Notes: a model not told the origin generated them from the letters alone. A stretch of 64,000 nt of DNA from Telmatactis stephensoni (GCA_029948255.1 JALIZF010001765.1:661456-725455), one strand, 5' to 3'. Positions 1-11,786 are shown, counted from the first letter of the stretch. Translations and numbers: made by a program.

Positions 1-103
1 AAGCGAGACTAACGGTGAGCTTGCAATGATAGAGACCTGTGAATAATTGTCCTAGGTGTTAAAAAAGGTATCTATCATTGCACGCTCACCGTTCGTCTCG
101 CTT
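1..103. repeat. Palindromic (MITE-like) element at left edge
   Basis: Positions 1-37 are nearly the reverse complement of 67-103, with a spacer of about 30 bases. Arms begin AAGCGAGAC and end near GATAGA-ACC. The element may extend beyond the window. No coding content. Confidence 0.75.
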
Positions 104-320
104 CGATGTAAAGGCACGGCTACCTTTCAAGATGGCGCAGGGAAGTGTGAAGGGGACTATTGTAGTCAACTTGGTAGAGCAATGCGATCTGTCAAGAGAC
201 CATAATACTAAGAGAGCGAAACTCGCGCATTGATCATGATGTCTGCGCGATGTGCTATTTCAATATTTGCGCCGCGCGGTCAACTTCCTGTAAAACGTTA
301 GTTATAGAGTGATCAGAGTT

Positions 321-463
321 AGAGTGCATGCACTTAATCCGTGAAACAAACACTACTAATTACTACTAAATAGTATTGATTAGACAATAGGAAACAAAGG
401 AATTACCATAATTTAGCACTATTTTGTACTATTTATGTTTCACGGATTAAGTGAATGCACTCT
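321..463. mobile_element. TA-flanked short inverted-repeat element (mariner-like MITE), copy 1
   Basis: Terminal inverted repeats of about 28 bases (321-348 and 436-463) start GAGTGCATGCACTTAA and are flanked by TA on both sides, the target-site signature of Tc1/mariner-type elements. The interior carries the TTTAGCACTATTTTGTACTATTT-type segment also seen in the cluster at 49.7-50.2 kb. The element sits inside the Penelope-like reading frame and supplies its last codons and stop. It is non-coding; mobilisation in trans is an inference. Confidence 0.7.
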
Positions 464-1005
464 AGCAAGGAAATGTTCAGAAACAGCGGTGTGAGGTGAT
501 GTAGAGTGGGGTGTGTCAATTTTGCGTCGATGTTCGTTAAATCTGCCTTTAAGTCGTCGTTTAGTTTTACCAATGTATTGTTTGTTACATTTGGTGCAGT
601 GTATCATGTAAATGACGTTTTTGGAATTACAGGTTATATGAGAATTAATAGTACGGGTTAAACCAGTAGAGGAAAACGTTATTTCTTTAGTACCGTGAGC
701 AATGCCATTACAAGTGAGGCAGCGATTAGAGTCACAACGAAAGATACCTCGTGGAGTAGTTTCAGTATTATTAGAAGAGGAGAGTTCCGGAAGTTTGGCT
801 GTAACCAAAAGGTCTCGCAGATTTATAGGAGAGCGCCGAAAAGCAACAACAGGAAGTTCTGAAAAAACGTCCTTACAGCGATTAGAAGAGTGGAGTATGT
901 TGAAATGTTTCTTGATGATAGATGAAATGGATGGTAACATGGGATTATAAGTTAGAGTGAATGGGATGCGGTTAGCAGTAGATGATTTGGGCTTGGGTTA
1001 TATTT
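440..1005 (-). pseudogene. Penelope-like retroelement fragment (C-terminal RT region plus GIY-YIG nuclease)
   Basis: A minus-strand frame, open from about 1000 down to 440, encodes the end of a Penelope-like element. The stretch just before the GIY-YIG domain contains the family pattern of a conserved proline-rich start, IIKKHFNIL, a VVAFRR-like block and an LRDLLV block. It is followed by a Cys-rich knuckle (C-x-T-C) and then the GIY-YIG nuclease core, with VIYMIHC, YIGKT and RLKGRFNEHR visible. The reverse transcriptase body is missing: the fragment ends at a stop near 1005, next to a (TTTG)n tract, so the copy is 5'-truncated. The 3' end is broken by the element at 321-463; about seven residues and the stop come from that insertion. 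Beyond the insertion a short stretch (SDHSITNV) may continue the element. Long dead, with no host role implied. Confidence 0.8.
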
Positions 1006-1012
1006 TTTGCTA

Positions 1013-1127
1013 CTTTGTTTGTTTGTTTGTTTGTTTGATTGTTTGATTGTTTGTTTGTTTGTTTGTTTGTTTGTTTGTTTGTTTGTTTGTTTGTTTGTTT
1101 GATTGTTTGTTTGTTTGTTTGTTTGTT
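1013..1127. repeat. (TTTG)n microsatellite
   Basis: About 28 tandem TTTG units with a few GATT interruptions, abutting the truncated end of the Penelope-like fragment. Confidence 0.95.
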
Positions 1128-2945
1128 CAACTAGCAAGCAAAGACATTAGTACAAAATGCAAAAAATATATAGACTGAATTAGCGGTTTTCCTTCCTTAT
1201 TTTTGCTTTATTTCTCTCCTCGTTCCCCCTCCAATTTCCTTCCTTCCTTCCTCTCCAACATTCCTTGTTTGGCTATCACGTGTGGTCAATATATGTAAAT
1301 CTGTGACATCACTAGTTATTGTATTACCGCTCATGACCTTTAAACACGAATAACAACACGAAGTTTCGTTTTAGAAATCAGTATCTTTATCAAGAAGCCA
1401 TGTAGACTAGAATCTCTACCATCTACATCGTAAGAATCAAGGTGAGAATTGGTAAATCTAAATGATTTAGTAGCGGTAGACTTGTAGGAACTTACTAGGA
1501 CCCCAGAAAAGAAAACAGATTTTGGGTAATTCATTTTCGCCTCCCCATCGAATAATTAGATTCGGCTGGCTGCTGTACTCGTGGGTATTTTTGGAACCAA
1601 ATCGAAATTGTAATGAGTCTTTCACCGTGATGTACGTATATATTATATATTTTGTTTGTTGATTAAAGCGAGGTAGGGATATAAAAGTCGATATGCAAAG
1701 CCACAGGTTTCAGCGTGAATTTCAACGTGTACAACAGGCCTCAGCTCTAATAGTAGTTCATGTTTTTTTAAAGTACAACAGCCGGATTAAGTCGAGGGTT
1801 TCTATCTATTTTCTTGCTTCACTTCTTTTTGTTTACTTGAGAAATATTTCTTTGTTTTGACGAAAGTTTTGATATAAAAAGGAACCAGAATTTTAATATT
1901 CAGCAGACGTTTGATCAGCTGTTCAGCTCTTTTCAGCTGATACTCAGTTCCCATACATTCCGTACGCGTGTTTCAGAGGGTTTATAATTAAAGTAGCTAA
2001 AAGCGCTGTTATCTTGATCTTTCCATTCAAAAGGATTTAAAAGGATCTAAGAGTCATCTGGTTGTACTTAACTATTTGTATTTGATTAAGATTAAAATAA
2101 TTTTCCCGGCGCGGCAGGATAATTACAATACCGTGGCGTTACAATAACAACGTTCTGGTACTCACCCCTCCCCTGATCGTTAAACCGCACTGGGGAGAGG
2201 GCAGTAGTTGCCTTGCCTTGCAGATTAAATCTTTTTACGCTCAAAAACTGGCGAGATTTTCGAGCGTAAAAAATAAAAGTAAAAAATCAAAACAAAATAA
2301 AAAACTGAGTCTGCAATGCAGTCTAAGGTAATTTTTTATAGACAAAATGGCAACCAATTTTATTGTTTATGTTTATCTGATGAAGGGAGGAAAACCAGCT
2401 GACTGTGAATTATCTTTTTATAACTGATTCAAAAAAGCAGGAAGCCAAAAGTGCGAACAGATCAACTTATTAATGATTCTTTGAGCCACTAGCCCTGGGG
2501 TAAAAGATGAGTTAATCGAAAATTAGAAATTAGCTGTTATAGTTGCGGTATAAAGTAATACACGCGAAGACGAAGTTGGTCACTTTTTGTTGGATTTTGC
2601 ACAATATCGAACGCCTTACTTTCTGTGCGCGCGAAGTGTTTCAACGATTGCCCAATGTTACGTTAAAAATCGACGAGAGTGCAACATGACGCGCAGTTAC
2701 GATTTACGTAAGTGAAACGTAATGTAACCGTGACCGTCAGCACCGTTCATACGAAAACTGTCCGAGCTACCTTATGCGGCAGCTTGTTGCAGAATCTCAC
2801 AACAATTTTTACGGTATAAATCGTCGTGCAATATGTAACCTCACTTTTAAACGAATTCAATAGATATTAAAATTAATAGATATTATATATATTCAATAGA
2901 TATTAAAATCATTGACTCAATCTACCCCATTTTTTCCTTCAACAG
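1128..2945. other. Intergenic region upstream of the GRDP-like gene
   Basis: AT-rich sequence without a convincing frame. A pyrimidine-rich acceptor-like site (TTTTTTCCTTCAACAG) ends at 2945, seven bases before the GRDP-like start codon, so an untranslated upstream exon could lie here. I see no certain promoter. Confidence 0.4.
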
Positions 2946-2951
2946 TGCGGC

Positions 2952-5279
2952 ATGCATAAATCAGAGAAGTATCTCCAACAATGGAAAGACATCGACAGAC
3001 CGTCCTATACTCCGCTCGCCAAAATCCACCTCGATTTCCTTGAGTCTGTCTCAAAATATCCATCTTTGATACAAGGTAAACACCTACGCAATGCTGTACG
3101 ACGCTATGAGTTGCTATGGTTACCATTGTGTAAGAAACATGGCACAATGTCGTGTGAGGACTGGGCAGCTCCCCTGGATATAGCATGGGTGTGGTACTTA
3201 CATATGACCAGACCTGCTAATTATATAAATGACTGTATTCAACTAATTGGTAATGCACCCAGCCATACTTTAAAAACAGGCCAGGCACAACAGAAGGCTT
3301 TATCCTTGACAAAAGCCCTATGGGAAAAGTCGTACTCGACTGTAGAACCTTTCGATGTGGATTTGAATGCACCTTTGCAAAAGTCAAGTTACAAACAGAA
3401 GCTGCCTCACGACTTCAAATACTTGTCCCTAAAACAGCAAAATTTCTACTACCAAGTCTCTCTTCCCCATTACCATGACGACGCGTTTCTCAACGCGGCA
3501 AGTGAACGTTACGTCACTCATCTGGATCTCCAAATGAAAAACACTTCCGTCTGTCTGTCACTTCCGATCGATGTGCAGCTTATTATGCATACACATCAGT
3601 TGAACCCGATATTTTATCATCACGAGATGAATGTCATCCTGAGGAAGGTCAGTAATTATGATGATTATCACCCTCTGGACTCTAAAGAAAGGATGGAACA
3701 AAAGTACAATGCTGAAACAATGACAAAGGACTTATGGCAAAAGGCTGGGCAGAATTATTACAAAGCGGGGACCACATATCGAGGGGATATGCCACCTTAC
3801 GACAATCACTTAAAACGACGCTATTCCATGCCAATCGAGTATGATATCTCAGTGACCAAGATCGAGTTGGTATCTGAGGACACCTTCAGCAACTACGCCT
3901 TGCTGTTTTCGGTTACCAACGGCAACGAGACGTCCAAAACAAAAATAAAAATCGAGAGGGATGTCGTTGCTAAGTTGCGAAACCACTCCCCAATTTTGGG
4001 TAGGGATGAGGGGGTCGAGTACGTGCAACTAAACGAGTTGACAAGCGAACACAAGCAGAAGTCAAAAGTCAAAGTCAGCGGTCATACACATCCTCGCTAT
4101 GCAATTCTAGAGGAGGAATCAGTACAAGACGATGACCATTGTGATGACAATGTGTTTGTAGTTGGTGATGGAAAACACGCTCTTATCAGCTACAAAACTA
4201 CTGTAGTGCAAACAACATCTGTACAAGTATTGCTGTACGAAATAGAACGAAACAAACTAACTACTGATAAAGCTTTAATAGGAGAAGCAGATCTTGATGT
4301 TTTGAAGTTTTTGGATTCTGGGGATATTCCAAAGGACTTTTGTAGCCAAGGAGAAAGACAGATGGTTTGTTTACCTTTAGAATTTTCCAACGAATGTCCG
4401 ACAGTTCGTGTTTCCTTAGCCATGCTACCCATAAGCTCTGGACATGATGTCTACCAAGTGAGCTCGGAGTATAGCTGTTCAAAGTTCAAGCACATTTCTA
4501 AAGCGCTTACGTACCCCACGTTAAATCTCCCCTTATCAATGCTGACAGCTCCAGAGGTACTGACAGAGGTGATGGCCTACCCGATATTGGACTACCGGGG
4601 ACGGGAGAAATTTTCATGCCGGGTAGTTCGATCTCGCTCCGACCTCTTTTTTGCTGTAGAGATCTTGGATAAGAATGGTAGAACCACTGCAACTAGTAGC
4701 CTCCTGCCAGAAGATGCGTTGCCGAATAAGCACGATTTGTCATCAAATCAAGGGTGTGCCTTCTTTCTCCCCGATGAGACCCAACACGCCATGTTAATAC
4801 GAGGCCAAGAAGACTGGGGGATATGCTTTGGACAACAGCTCCAGCTGACTTCATCATTCTCTGGGAAAGAAGTCTTTTTGGGGCTAAAGCTTTTTCTCTT
4901 ACATGAGAAGACGAACTCCTATTGCTACGTCCACAAGTTTAAGAACTCTTTGTACATGTTCACTCTTCGACCTACTGACAACAATGGCCACGAGTCATAT
5001 ATCTATCTTCATTTAGCAGAGGGAAAAGTTGTGATGTCTCGCAACCTTAAAGAGATTCCAGAAATTCTGGCCTTCACCTTGTCTGCCTTGATATTGCGTT
5101 ATCTTTTCTGTGAAAAGAATCAGGATTGCTGGGCTATGATTGACAGTGTGGGTATGGATAATTTACTAAGCATATTTCAGAGTAGTGACGATGTGGGGCT
5201 TTTGTGGAATGGTGTTTATGAGGGAAATGGAGCGACGGATAAAACACAGCATATTATGGCTACGCAAATTGATTGTTGA
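2952..5279 (+). CDS. GRDP-like (DUF1399) protein, 775 residues, single large exon
   Basis: An uninterrupted 775-residue frame. The N-terminal third matches the DUF1399 / glycine-rich-domain-containing-protein (GRDP) family. Residues 50-60 read RYELLWLPLC, followed at 73-95 by the hallmark PLDIAWVWYLHM...NYINDC. A second, related block at about 204-224 reads LPIDVQLIMHTHQLNPIFY. These twin W/MHxH-type motifs define the family. The middle and C-terminal parts (about 290-740) lack recognisable domains and have no obvious glycine-rich tail. There is no signal peptide or membrane segment, so a cytosolic location is likely. The molecular function of animal GRDP proteins is poorly known; plant members are linked to stress and development. 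The start is the first ATG after a good splice acceptor ending at 2945, so upstream exons, probably untranslated, are possible. A CAA-rich tract with AATAAA near 5537 follows the stop. Confidence 0.85.
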   Translation: MHKSEKYLQQWKDIDRPSYTPLAKIHLDFLESVSKYPSLIQGKHLRNAVRRYELLWLPLCKKHGTMSCEDWAAPLDIAWVWYLHMTRPANYINDCIQLIGNAPSHTLKTGQAQQKALSLTKALWEKSYSTVEPFDVDLNAPLQKSSYKQKLPHDFKYLSLKQQNFYYQVSLPHYHDDAFLNAASERYVTHLDLQMKNTSVCLSLPIDVQLIMHTHQLNPIFYHHEMNVILRKVSNYDDYHPLDSKERMEQKYNAETMTKDLWQKAGQNYYKAGTTYRGDMPPYDNHLKRRYSMPIEYDISVTKIELVSEDTFSNYALLFSVTNGNETSKTKIKIERDVVAKLRNHSPILGRDEGVEYVQLNELTSEHKQKSKVKVSGHTHPRYAILEEESVQDDDHCDDNVFVVGDGKHALISYKTTVVQTTSVQVLLYEIERNKLTTDKALIGEADLDVLKFLDSGDIPKDFCSQGERQMVCLPLEFSNECPTVRVSLAMLPISSGHDVYQVSSEYSCSKFKHISKALTYPTLNLPLSMLTAPEVLTEVMAYPILDYRGREKFSCRVVRSRSDLFFAVEILDKNGRTTATSSLLPEDALPNKHDLSSNQGCAFFLPDETQHAMLIRGQEDWGICFGQQLQLTSSFSGKEVFLGLKLFLLHEKTNSYCYVHKFKNSLYMFTLRPTDNNGHESYIYLHLAEGKVVMSRNLKEIPEILAFTLSALILRYLFCEKNQDCWAMIDSVGMDNLLSIFQSSDDVGLLWNGVYEGNGATDKTQHIMATQIDC

Positions 5280-5379
5280 AATCGAAGAGTTTATATTTGA
5301 TCTGGCTAGAAAGGAGTGATTGTTTCAGCTTTGGCAAAGCAAGGAGTGGCGGACTGATGTTAAAACAAGGACAACAAGA

Positions 5380-5712
5380 ATAATAACAGCACGAACAACA
5401 ACAACAACAACAATGATAACAGCAGCAACGATAAACAACAAAGACAGACAAGAACAACACCAAATAACAACAACAGCAAAAACAAACAAACAAACAACAA
5501 CAATGATAATGATAGTACAAGCAACAGCAACAGCAACAATAAACAACAGACGGACAAAAACAACACCAAATAACAACAACAGCAGAAACAAACAACAACA
5601 ATAGCAGCAACAATCACAGACAAGAAGAACAAGAAATACTTTCCAAATAACAACAAACAAACAAACAAATACAACAGTAACATCAAACGAAAACAACAGC
5701 AAGAATAACAAC
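5380..5712. repeat. Imperfect (AAC)n low-complexity tract
   Basis: About 330 bases of ACA/AAC-rich trinucleotide repeat with scattered changes, just 3' of the GRDP-like gene and probably partly in its 3' untranslated region. Long apparent frames here, Thr/Asn-rich on one strand and Val/Leu/Cys-rich on the other, are artefacts of the repeat. Confidence 0.85.
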
Positions 5713-5882
5713 ACAACTGAGATAAAGCCATGAATATACATTGGAAGGAAATATCACAAGTAACTCTTCAAGCACACATGACCACGCCCTGAAACTATGG
5801 TCTTTTGTTGTGATTCCAACCAATCAGCTTAATCGTTTAAAGCTCTCCAACCAATCAGAACGCATATTACAAAATTCTGACT

Positions 5883-5888
5883 TTTATT
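5883..5888 (-). promoter_or_regulatory. Polyadenylation signal AATAAA for the GT31 gene
   Basis: A canonical AATAAA on the minus strand lies about 10 bases after the GT31 stop codon, which implies a very short 3' untranslated region. Confidence 0.6.
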
Positions 5889-5897
5889 CCAAAGGTT

Positions 5898-8246
5898 TCA
5901 ACATAATCTACTGAGTTGATTGTCTGCACTCTGGCTGTCTACATACGAACAAATAGTTGGCATGAAATTCATGAGTACAACATTATAATGCATGTGAATT
6001 TGTTGTTCATTGCTGACTCCGTGAAATACAAATGGATCCTTAAAATGACACATTGGTCTCTCAAACAACGTTTCGTACGACCTCTCACAGTTTATAAACG
6101 GTAAAAATCTCGTATCCATTCGAGGTTTCACACCAAGATGACGCATAAGAAACCCAAAGCTTGCATCCTCTACGGGAAAGACTGAGACTTCCTTAGAAGC
6201 CTTAATGAGTCTAGGGAGCAAATGTCCACTGAACAAATATCCGCCACCGGATATATACGGCTTGAAGAATTTCCCCGGGTGCTCTTGTCTCGATACGAAA
6301 TACCGGCTGTTTTTATCACGCTCCACTAAGACATTTTTCTGAACTTTCCCGATGTAAGCGTCCTTGTCACTGTTCGTGCTATGAAAATCACTTAACCAAA
6401 TCATTAATGGGATAATATTGATGAAACAATCTTCGTCAGTTTTTAGTATGTACTTTGATGGACAGTTCTTCAAAGGCCATGAAATACCTAAGAGCATTTT
6501 ACTGGAAAGATGGCGAAATGTGTCGTGGAAATCCCCAATAATAACATCATTGTATAATAGTGCCTCTTGATGGAGGAGGTCATTGACGCGTGAGCTGTTG
6601 CTCTTTCCAACCAAGAACACTGTTTTCCAAGTCCTGTCAATCAAAATGCGAAAAACGTTAGAGTATAACCAGGGGACTGGGACTGGCGTCACGTGATGTG
6701 ACGTATTGCCCCGCTTATGGCCCGGATACACGATTGAATGTTTTTCTGCAACATAGCGCCAGCAATGTTGCGCGCAACGGCGCAGAAAAAAAGTTGCAAA
6801 AGTATAGCCTGCGTAGCGGCCCTAAGGGAAGGGGAGGGGACTGGGGAGAAGAAGGGAGGGGGACTGGGGAGGAGGAGGAGAAGAGAAAAGAACTCGATCC
6901 TTGAAACCTGCAGCTGTTGCGCGGTTCACGGGTGGCCGCACGTTGCAACTGTACTGCGTGTAGTGTTGCAGAAAAAATTACAGGAAGGTTGCATCATGTG
7001 TCCGGATAATTAAACCGCTTTTGGACCGCGAGTACTTTCGCACGCTGAAAGGTTTTGAATTGAATTTATTTAGCATGAGCTGAAGTCATGCAAAATAACT
7101 GGAGGAGACTGGCACTAGTTCTAAAAATAGCCCAATTGCGTGGCAATATGTCACATTTTGCTACCGAAGTTTTAGGCCAATTTACACTGCACAACTTTCC
7201 CCTCTGTATAATGCAATAGCCTTACAGAGAATAAATCAGGATCAGGAATAGTTGCGTGCAACTTGCTTTCGACTTGACTTGCGTCTGATTTACAAGACAA
7301 AACTTTGGTGCTCACATTTCTCAGCACAGCCAGAGGTAAGTCAAAGTGCAAGCAAATTGCTGGAGAAAGTTGTAGGCAAAATTTGCAGTGTAAATTGCCC
7401 TTAAGAGCGCGCAAAATAAAAAAATCATTATTTTATATATATTTTAAATGCTAAGAGCGAATCATAACTAATTTTAAATCTGATAGATTAATATATGGAA
7501 AATGTCAAGTGGATGAGTGAATAGAATAAAAGAATGAAAGTTGAAGTGGATGAATAATGAACGAATGAGTGAACGAGAGATCAAACGAATGCACAAATGA
7601 ATGAACGATCATGAATAAATGAATGGATATATGAATGCATAAATGATGAGCGAATAAATGGAATAATAAATGGGATCTGCCGCTAATAAGAAGGGAAAAA
7701 AATATATATAAACAACATATAAATATATATTGATAAATTTGTATTAAATACATGAAATAATAAAGTAAAGTACCTTTCTGGTTTTGACCAGCTTCCTTTA
7801 TTAATGCTGTTATCGGGACTTCCCCAAGACAGTCTTATAGCTTCTCTACTAACGAAGTTATCCGGCTTGGAGTGCACTTCAATGAGTAGAAATGGTGATT
7901 CTGAACACCTAACACTTCCACCAAAACGCTTGCTGTTCGCAGCCCTATCGCTGTAACTCGCTTGCTTAAAGTCTTCTCCCAAAGTTGACACAGACATGGA
8001 GTATTTTTCGAGTGTTTCTTTAAAGTCGGAGTTCAACATTTCAAGCTGTCCATAGCTTGGCACACTGGTGTCATACCGAGTATTGTCCTCATCAATGCTT
8101 GCAATTTGCCTGCCTAGAGCATGGCTCGTTTGAGAGTCGCGGGGATTTACTCCGCTGAAGTAAATTAGGCTCAAAATGTTTACCATCCCTGTTATCGCTG
8201 TAAAGCTGAGCAGATTTTTCAAAGACAACACTCGTATTCCCCTCAT
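5898..8246 (-). CDS. Beta-1,3-galactosyltransferase-like protein (GT31), 2 coding exons, 402 residues
   Basis: Coding exons 7774..8246 and 5898..6633 on the minus strand. The donor after ...GAAAG and the acceptor ATTTTGATTGACAG join in phase 2 and give a 402-residue protein. It is a type II Golgi enzyme: a short cytoplasmic tail, a signal anchor at about residues 11-31, a stem, then the catalytic domain. GT31 landmarks: REAIRLSWG (134-142), FLVGK (about 164-168), KTDEDCF (222-228, the metal-binding D-x-D site as DED), YISGGGYLFS (284-293) and EDASFG (313-318), where EDV.G is usual. Such enzymes transfer galactose or N-acetyl-hexosamine from a UDP-sugar to a glycan; acceptor specificity cannot be read from sequence. 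Length is normal for the family. A TTTTTCAG acceptor lies about 9 bases before the ATG, so a 5' untranslated exon is likely. Complete and apparently functional. Confidence 0.9.
6722..7005. mobile_element. Inverted-repeat element in the GT31 intron
   Basis: The end at 6722-6753 (CCGGATACACGATTGAATG...TTTTTCTGCAACA) is the imperfect reverse complement of 6966-7005. The interior is a GGGGA-rich purine tract (6820-6890). It resembles a MITE and is non-coding. Confidence 0.6.
7171..7403. mobile_element. GGCCAATTTACAC-type MITE, copy 1 (GT31 intron)
   Basis: Ends TTAGGCCAATTTACACTGCA and TGCAGTGTAAATTGCCCTTA are inverted repeats. The same terminal sequence occurs in the element at 14872-15090, so this is a family. 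Confidence 0.7.
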
Positions 8247-8299
8247 AGCGTCTGAAAAATAATAATAATAATTTATACATATAAAAAATTGACAGCACT

Positions 8300-9840
8300 A
8301 GGCGCTCTTTTGTTTAAATATAATTTTGGAACTCCGCGTCAGTTGAGATAGGTAAAAAGCTACGGTACCTCGCGAGGAATTCCGTTAAGTGTTTTGTTCA
8401 AGACGACATTGTCCAGACTGTTTTCTATGAATGTTTCTCTTTATTTCTCCTTATGGAATGCAAACAAAGCTCGTTGCCATACCAGCGCTGGTAACATCGA
8501 CAAGATTTCAACAAGTAATTCAATGATAAGGGTTTACCGCGGAAGTACAGCAATTAGAGTGGCTTTTTATTGAGTCAAAACAATGTTGAGAAGGCAACAC
8601 AAAATCATAATAAAAACACAAAGGAAAATAAATAACGGAAGGTTCGCTGAAATTGGATACTAATAATATAGATTTTTTGGTTGAAGACTTGGAAAAAAGT
8701 AGCAAAATGATTCTTAAGTTTGATTCAGTTTTCAGTTTGAAAAAGATAACAGAACGTGATTTGATAATAAATAATGAGATAAAAAATAGGAACTGATAAG
8801 AGCTCCGCAAGAAGAAAGAGAAAATATGACTTTTGATATCTTGAACTTTTTCTGTAGACTAAATAGCGAACAAACCGGCTGAGAAATACAATAGGAAAAC
8901 AGCGCCAAAATAGTAAAATCAAATAATTACATTAGATAAACTAGGCGTGACCTTCTGACCAAATGCTTTGCATGGTTTCAATAAATGCCGCAGCCGCCGC
9001 CTGGCCTGCCATAGATATGGATTATCGGTATGTATTATGTATTATGGTATCTAAACCAACCTTAGACGAAAATTCTACTCAGAAAGATTATTTTGAATTA
9101 CTTGATCGAAGAATTGACATTGATTTATAGACTCCTAATCTAAATTCGAGGTTTGCGTTTTTTGAAGATCCATCCCACGCTAACAAACGCGATAAAAATG
9201 TTTCATTGTTTTTGAGACGAGATTACTGTAATAGTTTAGTTAACCTCGACATGCAAAAAGGTTTAAAATTTAGAGCATTAATTTGAGCTAAATTTAATAA
9301 CTATTTATATTTGGCTTTTAATTGTACACTGAAATTGCAGCATCCATCAATGATATATTGACGAATCGATCAAGTAATCAGTCAGATATCTTATCAAAAA
9401 CTCATCAAAACTTTGATTTGCATTTTGGCGGGAAAAACGCGAGCATCACATATGCCGCATGCTCACGGAATAGCAATGAGACTGTTCTGTAGCCTTTAAT
9501 TTCAGGAAATCAAGGAATTTTATTGACATTGTAGAATAAAAACGCATTTAAAAATCAAGAAGAATCCTTTAGATCGCTTGGTAGTATATGTTTCAGTGAC
9601 ATCTTTGGGGAAATTGCAAACATCACTATTCTTATTTGTGATTTATTTTTCTGCATTTGATAGAATGCACCAGAAACTTTAGGGTGACCAATTTCAAAAG
9701 TTCTACAGGTGCCCCATCAAATCCAAACACTTTACGATCATGGACCATGTGCTATGGTCTGTCTCTCTTGTTTACGACCAACACGTGGACAGTTTGGATA
9801 CACAGGTGACACCAAAAGCCTCTATACAAATACCTGTACT
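8300..9840. other. Intergenic DNA upstream of the GT31 gene
   Basis: AT-rich, with no frame showing family similarity and no obvious repeat structure. Confidence 0.4.
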
Positions 9841-9846
9841 TGGAAT

Positions 9847-10770
9847 TCATCGGAATTTCGTAGTGTAGAAACCTGAGTTGAGCAAATAAATAACTACTAT
9901 AGCCTTATCTATGGCCTCGCAGCTCTTAAACACAACTGAGGGTACAATCAGCCGTGTTGGCACGACACTTTCTGGATCGCTGATCATGGAGACTTCGAAG
10001 TTGATGTTTGTACTCGATGATCCATGAAAATACAACGGCCCGACTAGCGAGAGTAGCCCCGACACGTGTTGCAGAGAATAACTGTAATTCTAGGATAAGA
10101 AAGCTGTTTGTTGTGCCACACAGGATCCCAGAGTGAAAATTACATGATGGAGCGTTTGAAAACGGAATGTAAAAATTGATGAACGGACATGTGGTGAAAC
10201 TTGAATGGTATGCTGAGTTAATAGTTTGTTTTATGAATGGAATGCTTTTCTTTGGTTCAATTAAAAATATTAAGGCAATCAAAACATATCATTTTCACAC
10301 CGGATTTTGAAAATTAGAAAGTTCAGGAATCGATAAAAACTTTCCTTTCGGCGAAAAGATAGCGTGCAGAGTTAGAAAAATAGACTCGTTTTTAGAGTAT
10401 TTGACAACGTGCCGGTAGCATTCGAGACGATAAAATGACGCTCTACAATGGATAAACCGATTACTGGTAATAACGTTACCTTCAGTGAAATTTTGAACAA
10501 GTCAGATTTGTTGCTCAGAAGATGTGCCCTTTCTTTTCGGCTCCCACTTCCAGTTCACGGTAACTCGTTTCTCATTGACATTGTCACCATTCCGTAGTAG
10601 CTCTCAAGCGTTAAGGAAATATCGTTTAAATTGATTTTCACATGGATTGGATTGATAATGTCAGCAATGTAGATCGAGAGATATTCTTGGCTAGATGTTT
10701 CCACGGCAAGATAGTCTGTAGACCAGTGGTTTAGAACAAGGCACGTCTCGTCTTGATCTAGTGTGAGCTG
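9847..10770 (-). pseudogene. Coding remnants of unknown identity (minus strand)
   Basis: Two minus-strand stretches look protein-like but lack a clean gene structure. At 10560-10770 a frame carries YLSIYIADIINPIHVKINL followed by NDISLTL. This pattern, an extended strand then NP-hydrophobic then D-hydrophobic-S-L, recalls the Ig-like repeats of TRAPPC8-type trafficking subunits; the resemblance is weak and from memory of the family only. At 9847-10065 another frame contains LIVPSVVFKSC and AIVVIYLLNSGFY, faintly like the stalk of adhesion GPCRs. Stops and frame changes separate them. They could be exons of different genes, decayed copies or chance. Confidence 0.25.
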
Positions 10771-11018
10771 TCAATTGAGATGGTATTGCAGGAGTAAACA
10801 GACCGACAGTCAACCTATTCTTTTTGACGAGAACAACAATAGAACTTCCTTCATTTGAACAGAATGGTTTCAGGATTAGCATAACAAAACCAAATATTTA
10901 GAACAATTGACTAACTTATGATATAAAACAGTATCGAGAGAGACAGAAATGAAACAGACTCAAACATTTTCTGGCATGGCACGGTACATTGGACGATATG
11001 GAAAACATTTGTTGTTCT

Positions 11019-11150
11019 TTCTTTCTTTCTTTCTCTCTTTCTTTGTTCGTTTCTTTCTTTCTTTCTTTCTCTCTTCGTTCCTTCGAATTCCTCCCATCCT
11101 CTATCCCTTCCTCTCTTCCTTTCTTTTTTTCCTTTCATTCTTTATCGTGT
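11019..11150. repeat. Polypyrimidine (CTTT)n tract
   Basis: CTTT-rich tandem tract with scattered interruptions. Apparent Phe/Ser-rich and Lys/Arg-rich frames over it are artefacts. Confidence 0.9.
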
Positions 11151-11786
11151 TACCGACTCACAAAACATTCCTGCGGCTTTGCATTTTATCAGAATTGATC
11201 TGATAGTCACCACAAACTCATCCATTGGAAACATGGAAATTACCTTCCTTGTCAAGCCCTCTAAAGCCGACGTTGGACAGTTGCGTGTGACACTTTTTAA
11301 AGGAGCACTTGGATGAAATTCCATGAAAATTGAAAATGACTTGAAACTTAAGTAAATCCTTATTCTATCCTGTATCCTGTTCAATAATCCACCATGAAGC
11401 AAATGTTCAATTCCCATTCCCCCCAAAGCGAGATAGAAATAATTTTCAAGTTATATAGCTATCTAAATTGTGAGTAAATGACGTCATTTACTCAACCCTA
11501 TTGTTCTTTTAGGTTTCAAACAAAACTTTCTCTGTGACAATGAGCTTAAAATGTAGATTTTTGCGGAGAGTAGCTAGTTATTTAGCTAAATTCATTTTCA
11601 TATAGAAATAATCAGTTTCCAATTTTCACCGAATTTCATCCAAGTGGGCCTTTAAATCTGCTTGTTGTCTGTGCGTACAATATTGCAAAGTTCTTCACCG
11701 AGTAGGATGTTTCCGCAAAAATCAAGCTATTTGTATGAAATTCTTTTAGCACTTGAAGTTTACATAAGCTTTTCCGTTGTTTCTCA

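Noticed and set aside
952..1137. Frame encoding repeated TNKQ
   Set aside because: It is a translation of the (TTTG)n microsatellite.
5260..5741. Long Val/Leu/Cys-rich minus-strand frames and a Thr/Asn-rich plus-strand frame
   Set aside because: They are translations of the imperfect (AAC)n tract in several frames. Composition, not coding, keeps them open.
10911..11203. Phe/Ser-rich and Lys/Arg-rich frames
   Set aside because: They arise from the CTTT-rich tract. No start context or conserved motif.
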